DNA of 64,000 bases from Desulfocorpusculum sp964414345 (GTDB lineage Bacteria > Desulfobacterota > Desulfocorpusculales > Desulfocorpusculum): NCBI GenBank assembly GCA_964414345.1, contig CAYPWF010000011.1:1-64000 (forward strand). Direction: 5' to 3'. The notes beneath the pieces were generated by a model, which saw only the letters and a program-made list of their open reading frames with translations, was not told the origin of the DNA and did no database searches. Every line of letters begins with the position of its first letter. The first letter of the stretch is position 1. A program made the translations under genes and the position numbers. Positions 1 to 7,920 of the stretch are shown here, one piece after another.

Positions 1-56
1 GGCCCCGAGGGAAAATCCCACACATCTCAGGATATCTTCGGAAAGGGGGGATCGCA

Positions 57-614
57 TTGGCGGACAATCACAGGACTAGAGGGACGATCAAGTTCGCGGT
101 CTGGACCATCGCATCGGTGGCCATGATCTACTTCGTGCTCCATTCCTACACCTCGGGCCAGATGGTGCGCTGGTACTACTACAAGACCAAGGTGGACGGG
201 TACGCCATTAACACCAACTCCTTCAAGGACGCCACCAAGGAGAAACCGGCTGTGCTCGAAGTCCAGCCGGGGGCCCAGAGGATAGAGGGCAGGGTGGCCG
301 TGCCCGTGAAGAAGGGCGACAGGCTCCCCGAGGGCGCCAACGGTGTCATCGAGAAGAAGGTCCTGGAGGCTGGCAAGAGGGCCAAGCTGGACGGGGACAA
401 GCTCGTGGTCATCGCACCGTGGGAGATCAAGGAGTCCAAGGGGTTCAAGTACAAGGACACCTTCATACACAAGGGGATTCAGACCAATCCTTGGTCCGGT
501 GTCTGGAACGTGGCCGTGGTTATAGCCATGGGCCTGTGTCTCGGCCTGATGGCCGAGGGCTTCACGGACCTGCTCGGTTGGAAGATCCGAAAGATAGACC
601 ACTACGGCCACTGA
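57..614 (+). CDS. Two-TM membrane protein preceding TauE permease
   Basis: 185 residues, family not recognised. A TTG start is chosen because a purine-rich AAAGGGGGG lies 6 bases upstream and no better in-frame start is seen. There is one transmembrane helix near residues 12-32 and another near 150-172. About 115 lysine-rich, presumably extracytoplasmic residues lie between them. The C-terminal tail (LLGWKIRKIDHYGH) resembles the tail of the frameshifted gene at 15240-15525, which also directly precedes a TauE gene, so the pair is a conserved unit. It lies 15 bp upstream of the TauE/SafE gene in the same operon. A role as an accessory subunit or sensor of the permease is inference from position only. 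Confidence 0.75.
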   Translation: MADNHRTRGTIKFAVWTIASVAMIYFVLHSYTSGQMVRWYYYKTKVDGYAINTNSFKDATKEKPAVLEVQPGAQRIEGRVAVPVKKGDRLPEGANGVIEKKVLEAGKRAKLDGDKLVVIAPWEIKESKGFKYKDTFIHKGIQTNPWSGVWNVAVVIAMGLCLGLMAEGFTDLLGWKIRKIDHYGH

Positions 615-629
615 GGAGGAGGTGAGACA

Positions 630-1700
630 ATGTTCGATTTCGCCATAGGAGGTATGCAGGCCCCGATCTTCCTCCTCATGATCACGGGCTTCACCGTGGG
701 GATCGTGGGCGGATTCATCGGCGTGGGAGGGGGTTACATGGTCACCCCCGCCCTGATCGTGTTCGGCTTTCCGGGCTACATGGCCTCGGGGATAGATGCC
801 ACACACATAGCGGGCAAGGCGGTCATCTCCTCGGTACGCCACAGGCAGCTTGGAAACATAGACTGGACCTTGGCCCTCACCATGGTGGGCGGGACCATGC
901 TGGGGGTGGAGCTGGGGGTGAGGCTCCTCAACTACACCAAGTCCATAGGCCTCTCGGGACCCGCGCTCCTGTCAGGCTCCGTGCTCATCATGTTCGGGCT
1001 CTTCCTTTACACCCAACTGGAGACCCGAAGGGCCCATAAGAGGATCGAGGAGATCTCCGAGCACGGGGAAAGGGTTGGCCGGGAGCTCAAGACCTGCAGG
1101 GTGCACATCTGGTTCCAGTCCATCCCAATCTTTCCCATAGTCAAGTGCACCCACGCCAGGGTGGTCATCTCCATGTGGGCCATAGTGCTCGTGGGCGTGG
1201 CAACAGGGGTCCTGGCGGGGTTCTTCGGGGTGGGAGGTGGCTTCATAAGGGTCCCGGCCCTGGTCTACGTGATAGGCGCCACGACCCACATAGGGGTGGG
1301 GACGGATCTGGTGGAGATCGTGGTCTCCGGAGCATATGGAGCCATGAGACAGACCATGAGCGGCAACGTGGACATGATGGCCGTGCTCTTCATGATCCTG
1401 GGGGCCATGATAGGGGCCCAGTTCGGGAGCATAGCCACCTCCTTTGTTCGAGGGCCTGCAATCCGCTACATCCTGAGCTACTCCCTGATCCTGGCCACAA
1501 CAGGGGCGCTGCTCAGGCTCATCTACGTGCTCACAGGCCAGAAGATAGAGTTCCTGGCCTTCTTCGCCGTGGTCTTCACCCTGGGAGAGATGCTCTTTCT
1601 TTGCCTGTTCATCGTCTCCCTTGTGATATTCTCGGTCAGACATACACACGGAAAGCCCGTGCCCAAGTGGGTGCCTCCCCTTGTGGTGGCGGCGGCGTGA
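630..1700 (+). CDS. TauE/SafE family permease (sulfite exporter-like)
   Basis: 356-residue integral membrane protein with about eight hydrophobic helices. It carries the duplicated glycine-rich hallmark of TauE/SafE: GGFIGVGGGYMVTPA near residue 30 and AGFFGVGGGFIRVPA near residue 200. Family members move small anions such as sulfite, sulfoacetate or other organosulfonates across the inner membrane; the substrate here cannot be read from sequence. The start is ATG with GAGGAGGTGA just upstream. It is the first of four TauE genes in this window and closely resembles the broken one at 14188-15226. Small membrane-protein genes and a two-component system follow in the same operon. Confidence 0.9.
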   Translation: MFDFAIGGMQAPIFLLMITGFTVGIVGGFIGVGGGYMVTPALIVFGFPGYMASGIDATHIAGKAVISSVRHRQLGNIDWTLALTMVGGTMLGVELGVRLLNYTKSIGLSGPALLSGSVLIMFGLFLYTQLETRRAHKRIEEISEHGERVGRELKTCRVHIWFQSIPIFPIVKCTHARVVISMWAIVLVGVATGVLAGFFGVGGGFIRVPALVYVIGATTHIGVGTDLVEIVVSGAYGAMRQTMSGNVDMMAVLFMILGAMIGAQFGSIATSFVRGPAIRYILSYSLILATTGALLRLIYVLTGQKIEFLAFFAVVFTLGEMLFLCLFIVSLVIFSVRHTHGKPVPKWVPPLVVAAA

Positions 1701-1713
1701 AGGAGGTGCGAGG

Positions 1714-1827
1714 ATGAGATGGCTCTGGGACAACATGTTCGGTTACTGGATCGTGCTCTTGATCATATCCCTGGGCGCCGCGGCCCTGGTCTATGTGCTT
1801 TGGCTGCACGAAAACATGCATATTTAA
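1714..1827 (+). CDS. 37-residue single-TM peptide
   Basis: A short reading frame of 37 codons starts with ATG 13 bp after the permease stop, with AAGGAGGTG placed 5 bases upstream. The product is almost entirely one hydrophobic helix (YWIVLLIISLGAAALVYVLW) with a short tail. The strong ribosome-binding site, tight spacing and position between two membrane-protein genes support a real gene. It could be a small permease subunit. No family is recognised. Confidence 0.6.
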   Translation: MRWLWDNMFGYWIVLLIISLGAAALVYVLWLHENMHI

Positions 1828-1839
1828 TGGGAGGGTATC

Positions 1840-2052
1840 ATGGGAAAGCTTGGACAGATCATAGCCAACCTGATCCTCTACGGGTTCCTGGTATGGCTCC
1901 TCTACGACTCCCTGGCCGTTGAGTACGACCCCTGGTTCGCCTTCTGCGTGGGCTTCGTGATCCTCGTGGCCATACTTGTCCAGCTCATGCCCGGGCTCCA
2001 TGCCAGGGGGCTTTCGCCTGGGAGGTTTCCGGATGCGGAATCCCATGGATGA
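1840..2052 (+). CDS. 70-residue two-TM membrane protein
   Basis: Starts at ATG with GGGAGGTATC upstream, 12 bp after the preceding peptide gene. Two hydrophobic helices (about residues 6-24 and 33-51) are separated by a short acidic, aromatic loop, and a polar tail follows. The last 20 bp overlap the start of the next gene, which suggests translational coupling. Family not recognised. The operon position suggests a membrane partner of the TauE permease; that is inference. Confidence 0.6.
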   Translation: MGKLGQIIANLILYGFLVWLLYDSLAVEYDPWFAFCVGFVILVAILVQLMPGLHARGLSPGRFPDAESHG

Positions 2053-2701
2053 AATAAGGGAGGATATCCGAAAGCTCCACCTGTCCCATGCCAGGGGGGA
2101 TCTCAGGGATAAGGCCTTCCAGCGGCTTCTGGCCCAAAGGACCATGGACCTCTACAGGGCCCTGGCCGAAAGCCGCCTGGCCCCCGGGGAGAAGATCCTC
2201 AAGGAGCACCACGTGGTAGAGGCCCACATGAAGCTCACCCAGTCGGTCATGAGAGAGCCTGAACAGATGGCCACGAGCCTCTTTCTGACCCAGAGGCGGC
2301 TCTTGAGGGTGCGCTCCTGGATAAGACCTGGAGAGCCTTCCACTGCTGACAGAAGAGACGGAACCATCCTGGATGAGCTTCCCTTGGGAAAGATCAAGGC
2401 AATTCAGACCAGACGCATGATCCGGCCAGGGGAAATAGGTGTGGGCCTCGCCATGGGGGCCGTGGCTCTGCTGTTTTGGGAGTGGCTGGAGGTGACAGGA
2501 GTGGTGCTCCTGGGTCTGGGGCTTCTGGGAGCCCTCCATGGAGTTCTCCTCCCCACAAGATGGCTGGAAATAACAGGCAAAGGGGCCGGGGAGGAACCCT
2601 TTAGGATTTTGGCCCCCAGAAAAAAGAGCGCCAAAGAGCTTTTAACGGAACTCAGGGGGCTTACCACCTCCAGGAGGATCATGGTCCCGGTGGGAACCTA
2701 A
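2033..2701 (+). CDS. PH-like domain membrane protein
   Basis: 222 residues. The ATG at 2033 is preferred because GGGAGG sits 7 bases upstream; an ATG at 2045 is a weaker alternative. The first 75 residues are helical and charged. Residues about 80-135 (SLFLTQRRLLRVRSW, then LPLGKIKAIQTRR) look like the bacterial PH-like/YdbT type of domain, interrupted by two hydrophobic helices near 140-180. A basic C-terminal tail follows. It overlaps the preceding small gene by 20 bp and precedes the kinase gene by 23 bp, so it is co-transcribed with the TauE and two-component genes. The domain call is tentative. Confidence 0.6.
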   Translation: MRNPMDEIREDIRKLHLSHARGDLRDKAFQRLLAQRTMDLYRALAESRLAPGEKILKEHHVVEAHMKLTQSVMREPEQMATSLFLTQRRLLRVRSWIRPGEPSTADRRDGTILDELPLGKIKAIQTRRMIRPGEIGVGLAMGAVALLFWEWLEVTGVVLLGLGLLGALHGVLLPTRWLEITGKGAGEEPFRILAPRKKSAKELLTELRGLTTSRRIMVPVGT

Positions 2702-2724
2702 GCAGGACTGAAGGGGAGCGGGAC

Positions 2725-4440
2725 ATGGAGCAAAGAGACGGAAACCGCTACCGCAACATGTTCCGCTCCCTGGTCACCCGGATGATCCTTGTCTCCATGG
2801 TCCCCCTGGCCGGCATAGGGGGGGCCAATTTTCTTCTCTTCTACCAACTGAACCGCTCTGTGGTGTTGGAGCAGCATGCCAATTTCTTGAGATACCACAA
2901 GGAGTCCGTTGAAGGCTTCCTCAACAGCCTCGTATCTGAAATGGTCTCCTGGGCCCACCAGTACGGCCTTGAGGAACTCAAATCAGGCAGCCTTGAGAAG
3001 CTTTACAGGATCAACCAGGGAAGAGGCGGCATCCTGGAGGATCTGGGCGTGATAGACAGCCGCGGGGATCATGTTAGGTACGTCGGTCCTTATGATCTGG
3101 CGAAAAAGAACTACAGGGAAACCGAGTGGTTCGGCCGAGTGGTGGAAGATGGCCTTTATGTGAGCGACATGTTTCTGGGCTTCAGGGGGGTGCCCCATTT
3201 CATAATCGCAGTCAGGAGGCTTGAGGCGGAGGATTTCTGGATTCTGAGGGCCACGGTGAACACCGATTATTTTGTGAGGGTTCTGGATGCGGCCAGGCTG
3301 GGGACAACAGGCGAGACCTTCATAGTAAACCAAAGGGGCCTTTATCAAATTCCTCCCAGATCCGGGGGGACTCCTTTGGACTTCTCGGGTTTTCCGGACC
3401 TGGGGCCTCATGAGGGGATAAAGGTGCAGGAGCTGAAGGCTGAAGACAGGACTTTTCTTTGCAGCTCGGTCTGGATCCCCAGGCCCAAATGGCTTCTGGT
3501 ATTCAGGCAGGAAACCTCGGACGTGTATGCCCCCCTCTGGAAGGCCTCCTTCGTGGGATTGGTACTGTTCCTGGCAGGAGGGCTGGGGGCCGCCATTTTC
3601 TCGGTTGCCGCGGCCAGGGACCAGGTAAGACGTATCCACAGGGCGGATCTGGAGAAGGAGTCATTGACCCAAAGACTTCTGGTGGCGGGCAGGACAGCCG
3701 CAGTGGGGGAGATGTCGGCAGGCCTTGCCCATGAGATCAACAACCCCCTTGCCACCATAGACACCCTCCAGACCTGGATAAGGAATCTTGCCTCTGCCTC
3801 CCCCATACCCGAGGAGGACCGGCAAGAAATCCTGGAATCAGCAGCCAAGATCGGCCGGCAGGTGGCCCGATGCAAGGTGATCACCCAAGGTCTGCTTAAG
3901 TTCTCGAGAAGGGTCGAGGCCGCGCAAGAGGCCGTGGACCTGCGGGAGCTTCTTGAGGAGATGGCTGTCATTAGCCGGGCCAGGGCCAGGGTGGAAAACA
4001 TTATCCTGGAACAGAACTTGGGAGAGCTCCCCCCTGTGTGGGCCTCCCCGGCTCATCTTCAGCAGGTGTTTGCCAATCTCATAAACAACGCCATGGATGC
4101 CTCGGCCGGAAGACCACAGGCAAAGGTCATAATCAAGGCCTGGGCCGAGGGGGGGCAGGTTCTTGTGAGCGTGGAGGACAATGGCTGCGGAATCCCCCAG
4201 GAGAATCTCTCCAGAATTTTCACGCCTTTTTTCACGACCAAGCCTGTGGGCAAAGGAACCGGGCTTGGTCTGGCCATATGCCACGGCCTGGTCCAGAATA
4301 TGGGCGGCGAGATCCGGGTGGAGAGTATGGCCGGGAGGGGAAGCCGGTTCACGGTGGTGTTGCCGGCCTTCAAACAAGGCAGCGAGGCCCCGGGAGATCA
4401 GAACAGGTCACAGGTGGGACATCTGCAAGGAACAGGCTGA
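2725..4440 (+). CDS. Cache-type sensor histidine kinase
   Basis: 571 residues. An N-terminal helix (about 17-39) is followed by a roughly 240-residue extracytoplasmic sensor of the Cache type, then a second helix near 272-292. The phospho-acceptor box is GLAHEINNPLATI (His336). The ATPase domain follows, with an N box (NLINNAMDA), G1 (DNGCGIP), an F box and G2 (GKGTGLGLAI). All catalytic motifs are intact. ATG start with GGGGAGC upstream. The receiver gene begins 33 bp downstream and is the likely phosphate acceptor. The kinase probably senses a small ligand related to the TauE substrate; this is inferred from the shared operon. Confidence 0.9.
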   Translation: MEQRDGNRYRNMFRSLVTRMILVSMVPLAGIGGANFLLFYQLNRSVVLEQHANFLRYHKESVEGFLNSLVSEMVSWAHQYGLEELKSGSLEKLYRINQGRGGILEDLGVIDSRGDHVRYVGPYDLAKKNYRETEWFGRVVEDGLYVSDMFLGFRGVPHFIIAVRRLEAEDFWILRATVNTDYFVRVLDAARLGTTGETFIVNQRGLYQIPPRSGGTPLDFSGFPDLGPHEGIKVQELKAEDRTFLCSSVWIPRPKWLLVFRQETSDVYAPLWKASFVGLVLFLAGGLGAAIFSVAAARDQVRRIHRADLEKESLTQRLLVAGRTAAVGEMSAGLAHEINNPLATIDTLQTWIRNLASASPIPEEDRQEILESAAKIGRQVARCKVITQGLLKFSRRVEAAQEAVDLRELLEEMAVISRARARVENIILEQNLGELPPVWASPAHLQQVFANLINNAMDASAGRPQAKVIIKAWAEGGQVLVSVEDNGCGIPQENLSRIFTPFFTTKPVGKGTGLGLAICHGLVQNMGGEIRVESMAGRGSRFTVVLPAFKQGSEAPGDQNRSQVGHLQGTG

Positions 4441-4473
4441 AGCAGCGTGAATGCAATATGGGGGCAGAAATAA

Positions 4474-4872
4474 GTGGAGCTTGTCTCGATACTCATTGTG
4501 GACGACGAAAAAGAGTTCGCCTCGAGCCTTTCCAAGGTCTTGGCCAGAAGAGGCTTCCAGGTGGAGACAGCCCTTAGCGGTCAGGAGGCCCTGGAGCTCC
4601 TGGGCCGCAGAAGCTTTCAGGTGGCTCTTCTGGACGTGAAGATGCCGGGCCAGGACGGGTTGGCTCTGCTGAAGATATTCCAGGAAAGGGCCCCGGCCAT
4701 GGCCGTGATCCTCATGACAGGGCACATCTCCCCCGAGGAGGAGCTAAGCGGAAAAGCCGTGGGGGCCTTTGCTTATCTGCTCAAGCCTCACCCGATCCCT
4801 CAGCTGGTGGAGCTGATCCAAAAGGCTGCCAAAGCAACCGGCCCCTCTTGCAAGAAAGGGCAGGGGTCCTGA
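4474..4872 (+). CDS. Stand-alone response regulator receiver
   Basis: 132 residues, a single receiver domain with no output domain. The acidic pocket (LIVDDEKEF), phospho-acceptor Asp54 (ALLDVKMPG), the conserved Thr (ILMTGH) and Lys (LLKPH) are all present. Its GTG start has GGGGGCAGAAATAA upstream. The partner is probably the kinase at 2725-4440. With no DNA-binding domain the output must be another protein, and the dikinase-like gene begins 2 bp after its stop. Similar stand-alone receivers occur at 12615 and 13093 in the duplicated region. Confidence 0.9.
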   Translation: MELVSILIVDDEKEFASSLSKVLARRGFQVETALSGQEALELLGRRSFQVALLDVKMPGQDGLALLKIFQERAPAMAVILMTGHISPEEELSGKAVGAFAYLLKPHPIPQLVELIQKAAKATGPSCKKGQGS

Positions 4873-4874
4873 GC

Positions 4875-7556
4875 ATGAAACCCTCGAGTGGGGAGGCACC
4901 CGGGTGTGCGAGAAGGTTCCTGAGTGGCCTGAGAACCCTCCTTGAGATTCTGGGGCTCCTGCCCGAAAGACCCCAGGTGGACCATCAGGCTCAACTTGCC
5001 CGCTTCAGGCTTTACCACACTCAGTTCAGAAAGCTTCTTTCCGCCAACCACAGCTTCCTGGAGACCCTGGCCGAGTTGGAAGAGAGGCGGCGGCGCATAG
5101 GGTTTTTAGACCGGGATTACATCAAGCGAAAGCTCCTTAGATGTTTGGCCGACCTCCACGCCATGGTGGAGGGCATCCAGGTGATAGCCGAGGGGCGTTA
5201 CTCTTCCCTTAAGCCTGCTTTGGAGCGCATCACTGGAGAGCTCCTCTCGGCCCTTGAGGAATCCTCCCTTAACGGGCCCAGGGAGCTCATCCTGCCCCTC
5301 CGCCGGATCCGGGCCAGCCTGGCCGACCTGGTGGGAGGCAAGATGGCCAACCTTGGGGAGGCCAGAAATGGCCTGGGTCTCCCAACCCCTGAGGGGTTTT
5401 GTGTCACAGTGGAGGGGTTCAGGCTTCTCATGGAGGAGGCGGGGCTTCGCTCCTGGATACAGGATCAGCACCTGAATCTGAGCAGCACAGCCCAGGTAGA
5501 GGCGGTGAGTCGAGAAATCCGGGAAAGGATCCTGGCTGCCCGAATCCCATCAGCACTCTTAAAAGCGCTCCAACAGGGTCTTAGGGAGCTTTCTTCGGGG
5601 CAGGGACCACAACCCCGCATCTCCGTGCGCTCCAGCGCCCTAGGGGAGGACTCAAACCTCTCCTTTGCAGGGCAGTTCAGGTCCTTGCTCAACGTGGATC
5701 CAGAAGCTATCTCCACAGCTTATCTGGAAGTTGTGGCCAGCCTTTTTTCCCCTGAGGCCATACACTACAGGATGCTCCACGGGATCCCCCCCGAGTCCGC
5801 GGAGATGGCCGTGGGGGTGCTGTCAATGGTGCCGGCACAGGCTGCCGGGGTTGTCTTCTCCAGGGACCCTGCCGAGCCGGACTCGGGAGACGTGCTCATC
5901 CAGGCCGTGCAGGGACTGGGGGTGAGCCTGGTGGAAGGGAGAGTCTCCCCGGAGCTCATCCGGGTGAAGGACCCTATGGGACCCTGCCCCACCCTCAGCA
6001 GGGGCGAGCCAGGCCAGCCATCGCGGGTTGCGGCTGGCCTGGACTCCTCCTTGGCAGAGGAACCCTCCCCGGGGGGAAGACCCGGTGGAGAGGTCCTGGG
6101 GGATCAGGACGCCTTGAGGCTTGCCCGCTGGGCCATCCAGCTTGAAAAGCATTTTGGAACCCCTCAGGACCTGGAGTTCGCCAAAGCTCCAGATGGGGAG
6201 CTCTTCCTTCTCCAGAGCCGCCCCCTCAGGCTGGCCCCCAAAGGGGAGGCCGAATCAAGTCCCCTGGAGGGTTACAGGATACTGCTCTTGGCCGGGGAGA
6301 CAGCCTGCCCAGGGGTGGGCTGGGGACGGGCCGTGCGGATGGACGAGGACGCAGATCTGGAGAGCTTCCCCCAAGGGGGCGTGCTTGTGGCCAGGCGCTC
6401 CTCCCCCAAGTTCATCCGCATCATGTCCAGGGCCAATGCCATAGTAACGGACGCCGGGAGCACAACAGGCCACATGGCCTCCCTGGCAAGGGAGCTGGGG
6501 GTGCCGGCCCTCCTCAACACAGGCTCTGCCACAGAGTCCATCCCGCCGGGGACCATAATAACGGTGGACGCCTCGGCAAGGGCGGTGTACGAGGGAGAGG
6601 TGCCGGAGCTCCTGGGAAGGCAGCCCTCCTCCCCAACATGTGCTCAGAAGGCAGGGACCTTAGCTTTCAGCCCGGAGATGGAACTCCTGGAGAAGCTTCT
6701 ACCGATGATTTCCCCACTTTACCTAACAGACCCCGGGAGCCCCGAGTTTTCCCCCGAGCATGCCCGAAGCCTCCACGACCTGGCCCGTTACATCCATGAG
6801 AAGTCATATGAGGAGATGTTCGGGATGGGAGAGAGGCTCGGGGACATGAGGCCAGCCAGTTACCTGCTGGACGTGTTCCTGCCCATAGACCTGTATATCC
6901 TGGACCTTGGGGGGGGGCTCAAGGAGCTGCCCAAGGGCAACAAGGTGAAGCCATCCCAAATAGCCTCCATCCCCCTGCGGGCACTTCTTTCCGGCATGCT
7001 CCACGAGAAGATCCCCAGATTCGGGCCCAGGTTCATGGACCTGGGGGGGTTCTTTTCGGTCATGATGCGCCATGCCACCACAGCCCCGGAACAGGAGCGT
7101 TCCTTCCAGGAGCCATGTTACGCCCTCATCTCAGACCATTATCTCAACTACACGGCCAGGGTGGGCTACCACTTCAGCGTCCTGGACACGTACTGCAGCC
7201 CCACTCCCAACAAGAACTACATCTCTCTTATGTTCCGAGGGGGGGCCGCTGACTACTCCAGGAGGGCCAGAAGGGCAGCGGCCATAGCCGGGGTTTTGCG
7301 CCATTTGGGCCTCTCGGTAAGCCTGGCCCAGGATACAGTTAACGCCCGCTTGGGCAAGGCCACCTTGGAGGAGACAAGGGACAAGCTGGAGATGATCGGA
7401 AGGCTCTTGCAGTTCTTCAGGCAGATGGATGCCGCCATGGCCACAGACGAACACGCCCGCCTCTTCCAGGAGGCCTTCATAAAAGGGGATTACGATTTGA
7501 GCCAGACCACAGGCAATAATCACCCGTCTGAGATGCGGGAAAACCCGCGCCCCTGA
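4875..7556 (+). CDS. Dikinase-like protein: ATP-grasp + phospho-His domain + unknown C-terminus
   Basis: 893 residues from the ATG at 4875; an upstream ATG at 4848 would overlap the receiver. Residues 1-135 are helical. Residues about 140-455 match the PEP synthase/PPDK nucleotide-binding domain, with LVGGKMANLGEA at the front and DLEFAKAPDGELFLLQSRP at the end. Residues about 500-590 are the swivelling phospho-histidine domain (TDAGSTTGHMASLAREL, His533). The PEP/pyruvate TIM barrel is absent; instead there is a C-terminal domain of about 300 residues that I do not recognise. Rifampicin phosphotransferase and other dikinase relatives also exchange the acceptor part. The inferred role is ATP-dependent phosphotransfer to an unknown acceptor, co-expressed with TauE and a two-component system. 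A relic paralogue lies at 18354-19457. Confidence 0.8.
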   Translation: MKPSSGEAPGCARRFLSGLRTLLEILGLLPERPQVDHQAQLARFRLYHTQFRKLLSANHSFLETLAELEERRRRIGFLDRDYIKRKLLRCLADLHAMVEGIQVIAEGRYSSLKPALERITGELLSALEESSLNGPRELILPLRRIRASLADLVGGKMANLGEARNGLGLPTPEGFCVTVEGFRLLMEEAGLRSWIQDQHLNLSSTAQVEAVSREIRERILAARIPSALLKALQQGLRELSSGQGPQPRISVRSSALGEDSNLSFAGQFRSLLNVDPEAISTAYLEVVASLFSPEAIHYRMLHGIPPESAEMAVGVLSMVPAQAAGVVFSRDPAEPDSGDVLIQAVQGLGVSLVEGRVSPELIRVKDPMGPCPTLSRGEPGQPSRVAAGLDSSLAEEPSPGGRPGGEVLGDQDALRLARWAIQLEKHFGTPQDLEFAKAPDGELFLLQSRPLRLAPKGEAESSPLEGYRILLLAGETACPGVGWGRAVRMDEDADLESFPQGGVLVARRSSPKFIRIMSRANAIVTDAGSTTGHMASLARELGVPALLNTGSATESIPPGTIITVDASARAVYEGEVPELLGRQPSSPTCAQKAGTLAFSPEMELLEKLLPMISPLYLTDPGSPEFSPEHARSLHDLARYIHEKSYEEMFGMGERLGDMRPASYLLDVFLPIDLYILDLGGGLKELPKGNKVKPSQIASIPLRALLSGMLHEKIPRFGPRFMDLGGFFSVMMRHATTAPEQERSFQEPCYALISDHYLNYTARVGYHFSVLDTYCSPTPNKNYISLMFRGGAADYSRRARRAAAIAGVLRHLGLSVSLAQDTVNARLGKATLEETRDKLEMIGRLLQFFRQMDAAMATDEHARLFQEAFIKGDYDLSQTTGNNHPSEMRENPRP

Positions 7557-7676
7557 GCATTTCTCTCCTGCCCCCCAACCTGGGAGGACTCCCACATTTT
7601 GGGACTTGATTCCCAACCCACCGGGTGGTAGAGGTAGGCTTCAACAAGAGCCTGGTTTCTTCTGATTCCCAGGGGA

Positions 7677-7868
7677 GCTCTAGTCCGCATTATTCAGGAT
7701 CAGTGGATAGTGCGAGCTATCTTAATGAGATGTTTGGACAAACCGGTCCGTACTCAAACTCTTGGTTTCAGGTTTTGCCAGGGGTTGAGTTGGAATATGT
7801 GGAACTGGAATGGTAGTTTGGGGCTTAGCCCCCGAGGTCACAGGCTCCGGAGAATAATCCGGGCTGGT
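7677..7868 (+). repeat. Intergenic repeat, copy 1 (full length)
   Basis: Most of the 364-bp gap between 7556 and 7921 is a diverged copy of a repeat also found in reverse orientation at 50925-51126. Shared blocks are a hairpin-forming 5' part (GCATTAT at 7687-7693 pairing with ATAGTGC at 7707-7713), the block ACAAACCGGTCC, and a 3' core GGGGCTTAGCCCC followed by GGAGAATAATCCGGGCTGG. The core also occurs at 30913-31018 and 47187-47280. Copies 1 and 4 agree at roughly 70% of positions by eye. No convincing reading frame is conserved between copies. The element ends about 50 bp before the Fe-S gene at 7921. Confidence 0.75.
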
Positions 7869-7920
7869 CCCTGTGCTCAGAAGGAGACCCTGCTTCACGG
7901 GGTATGTTGGGGGTGATCAC

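Noticed and set aside
27..842. Long minus-strand reading frame across the first two genes
   Set aside because: Antisense shadow of two genes with membrane helices and good ribosome-binding sites; the product is low-complexity His/Gly/Asp-rich with no domain.
4875..7556. Assignment as a complete PEP synthase (ppsA) or PPDK
   Set aside because: The C-terminal PEP/pyruvate barrel is missing, so the reaction of those enzymes cannot be assumed.
7625..7816. 63-residue frame inside repeat copy 1, with a similar frame in copy 4
   Set aside because: The two frames look alike only because the DNA is repeated; changes fall at all three codon positions and the starts and ends differ, so coding is not supported.
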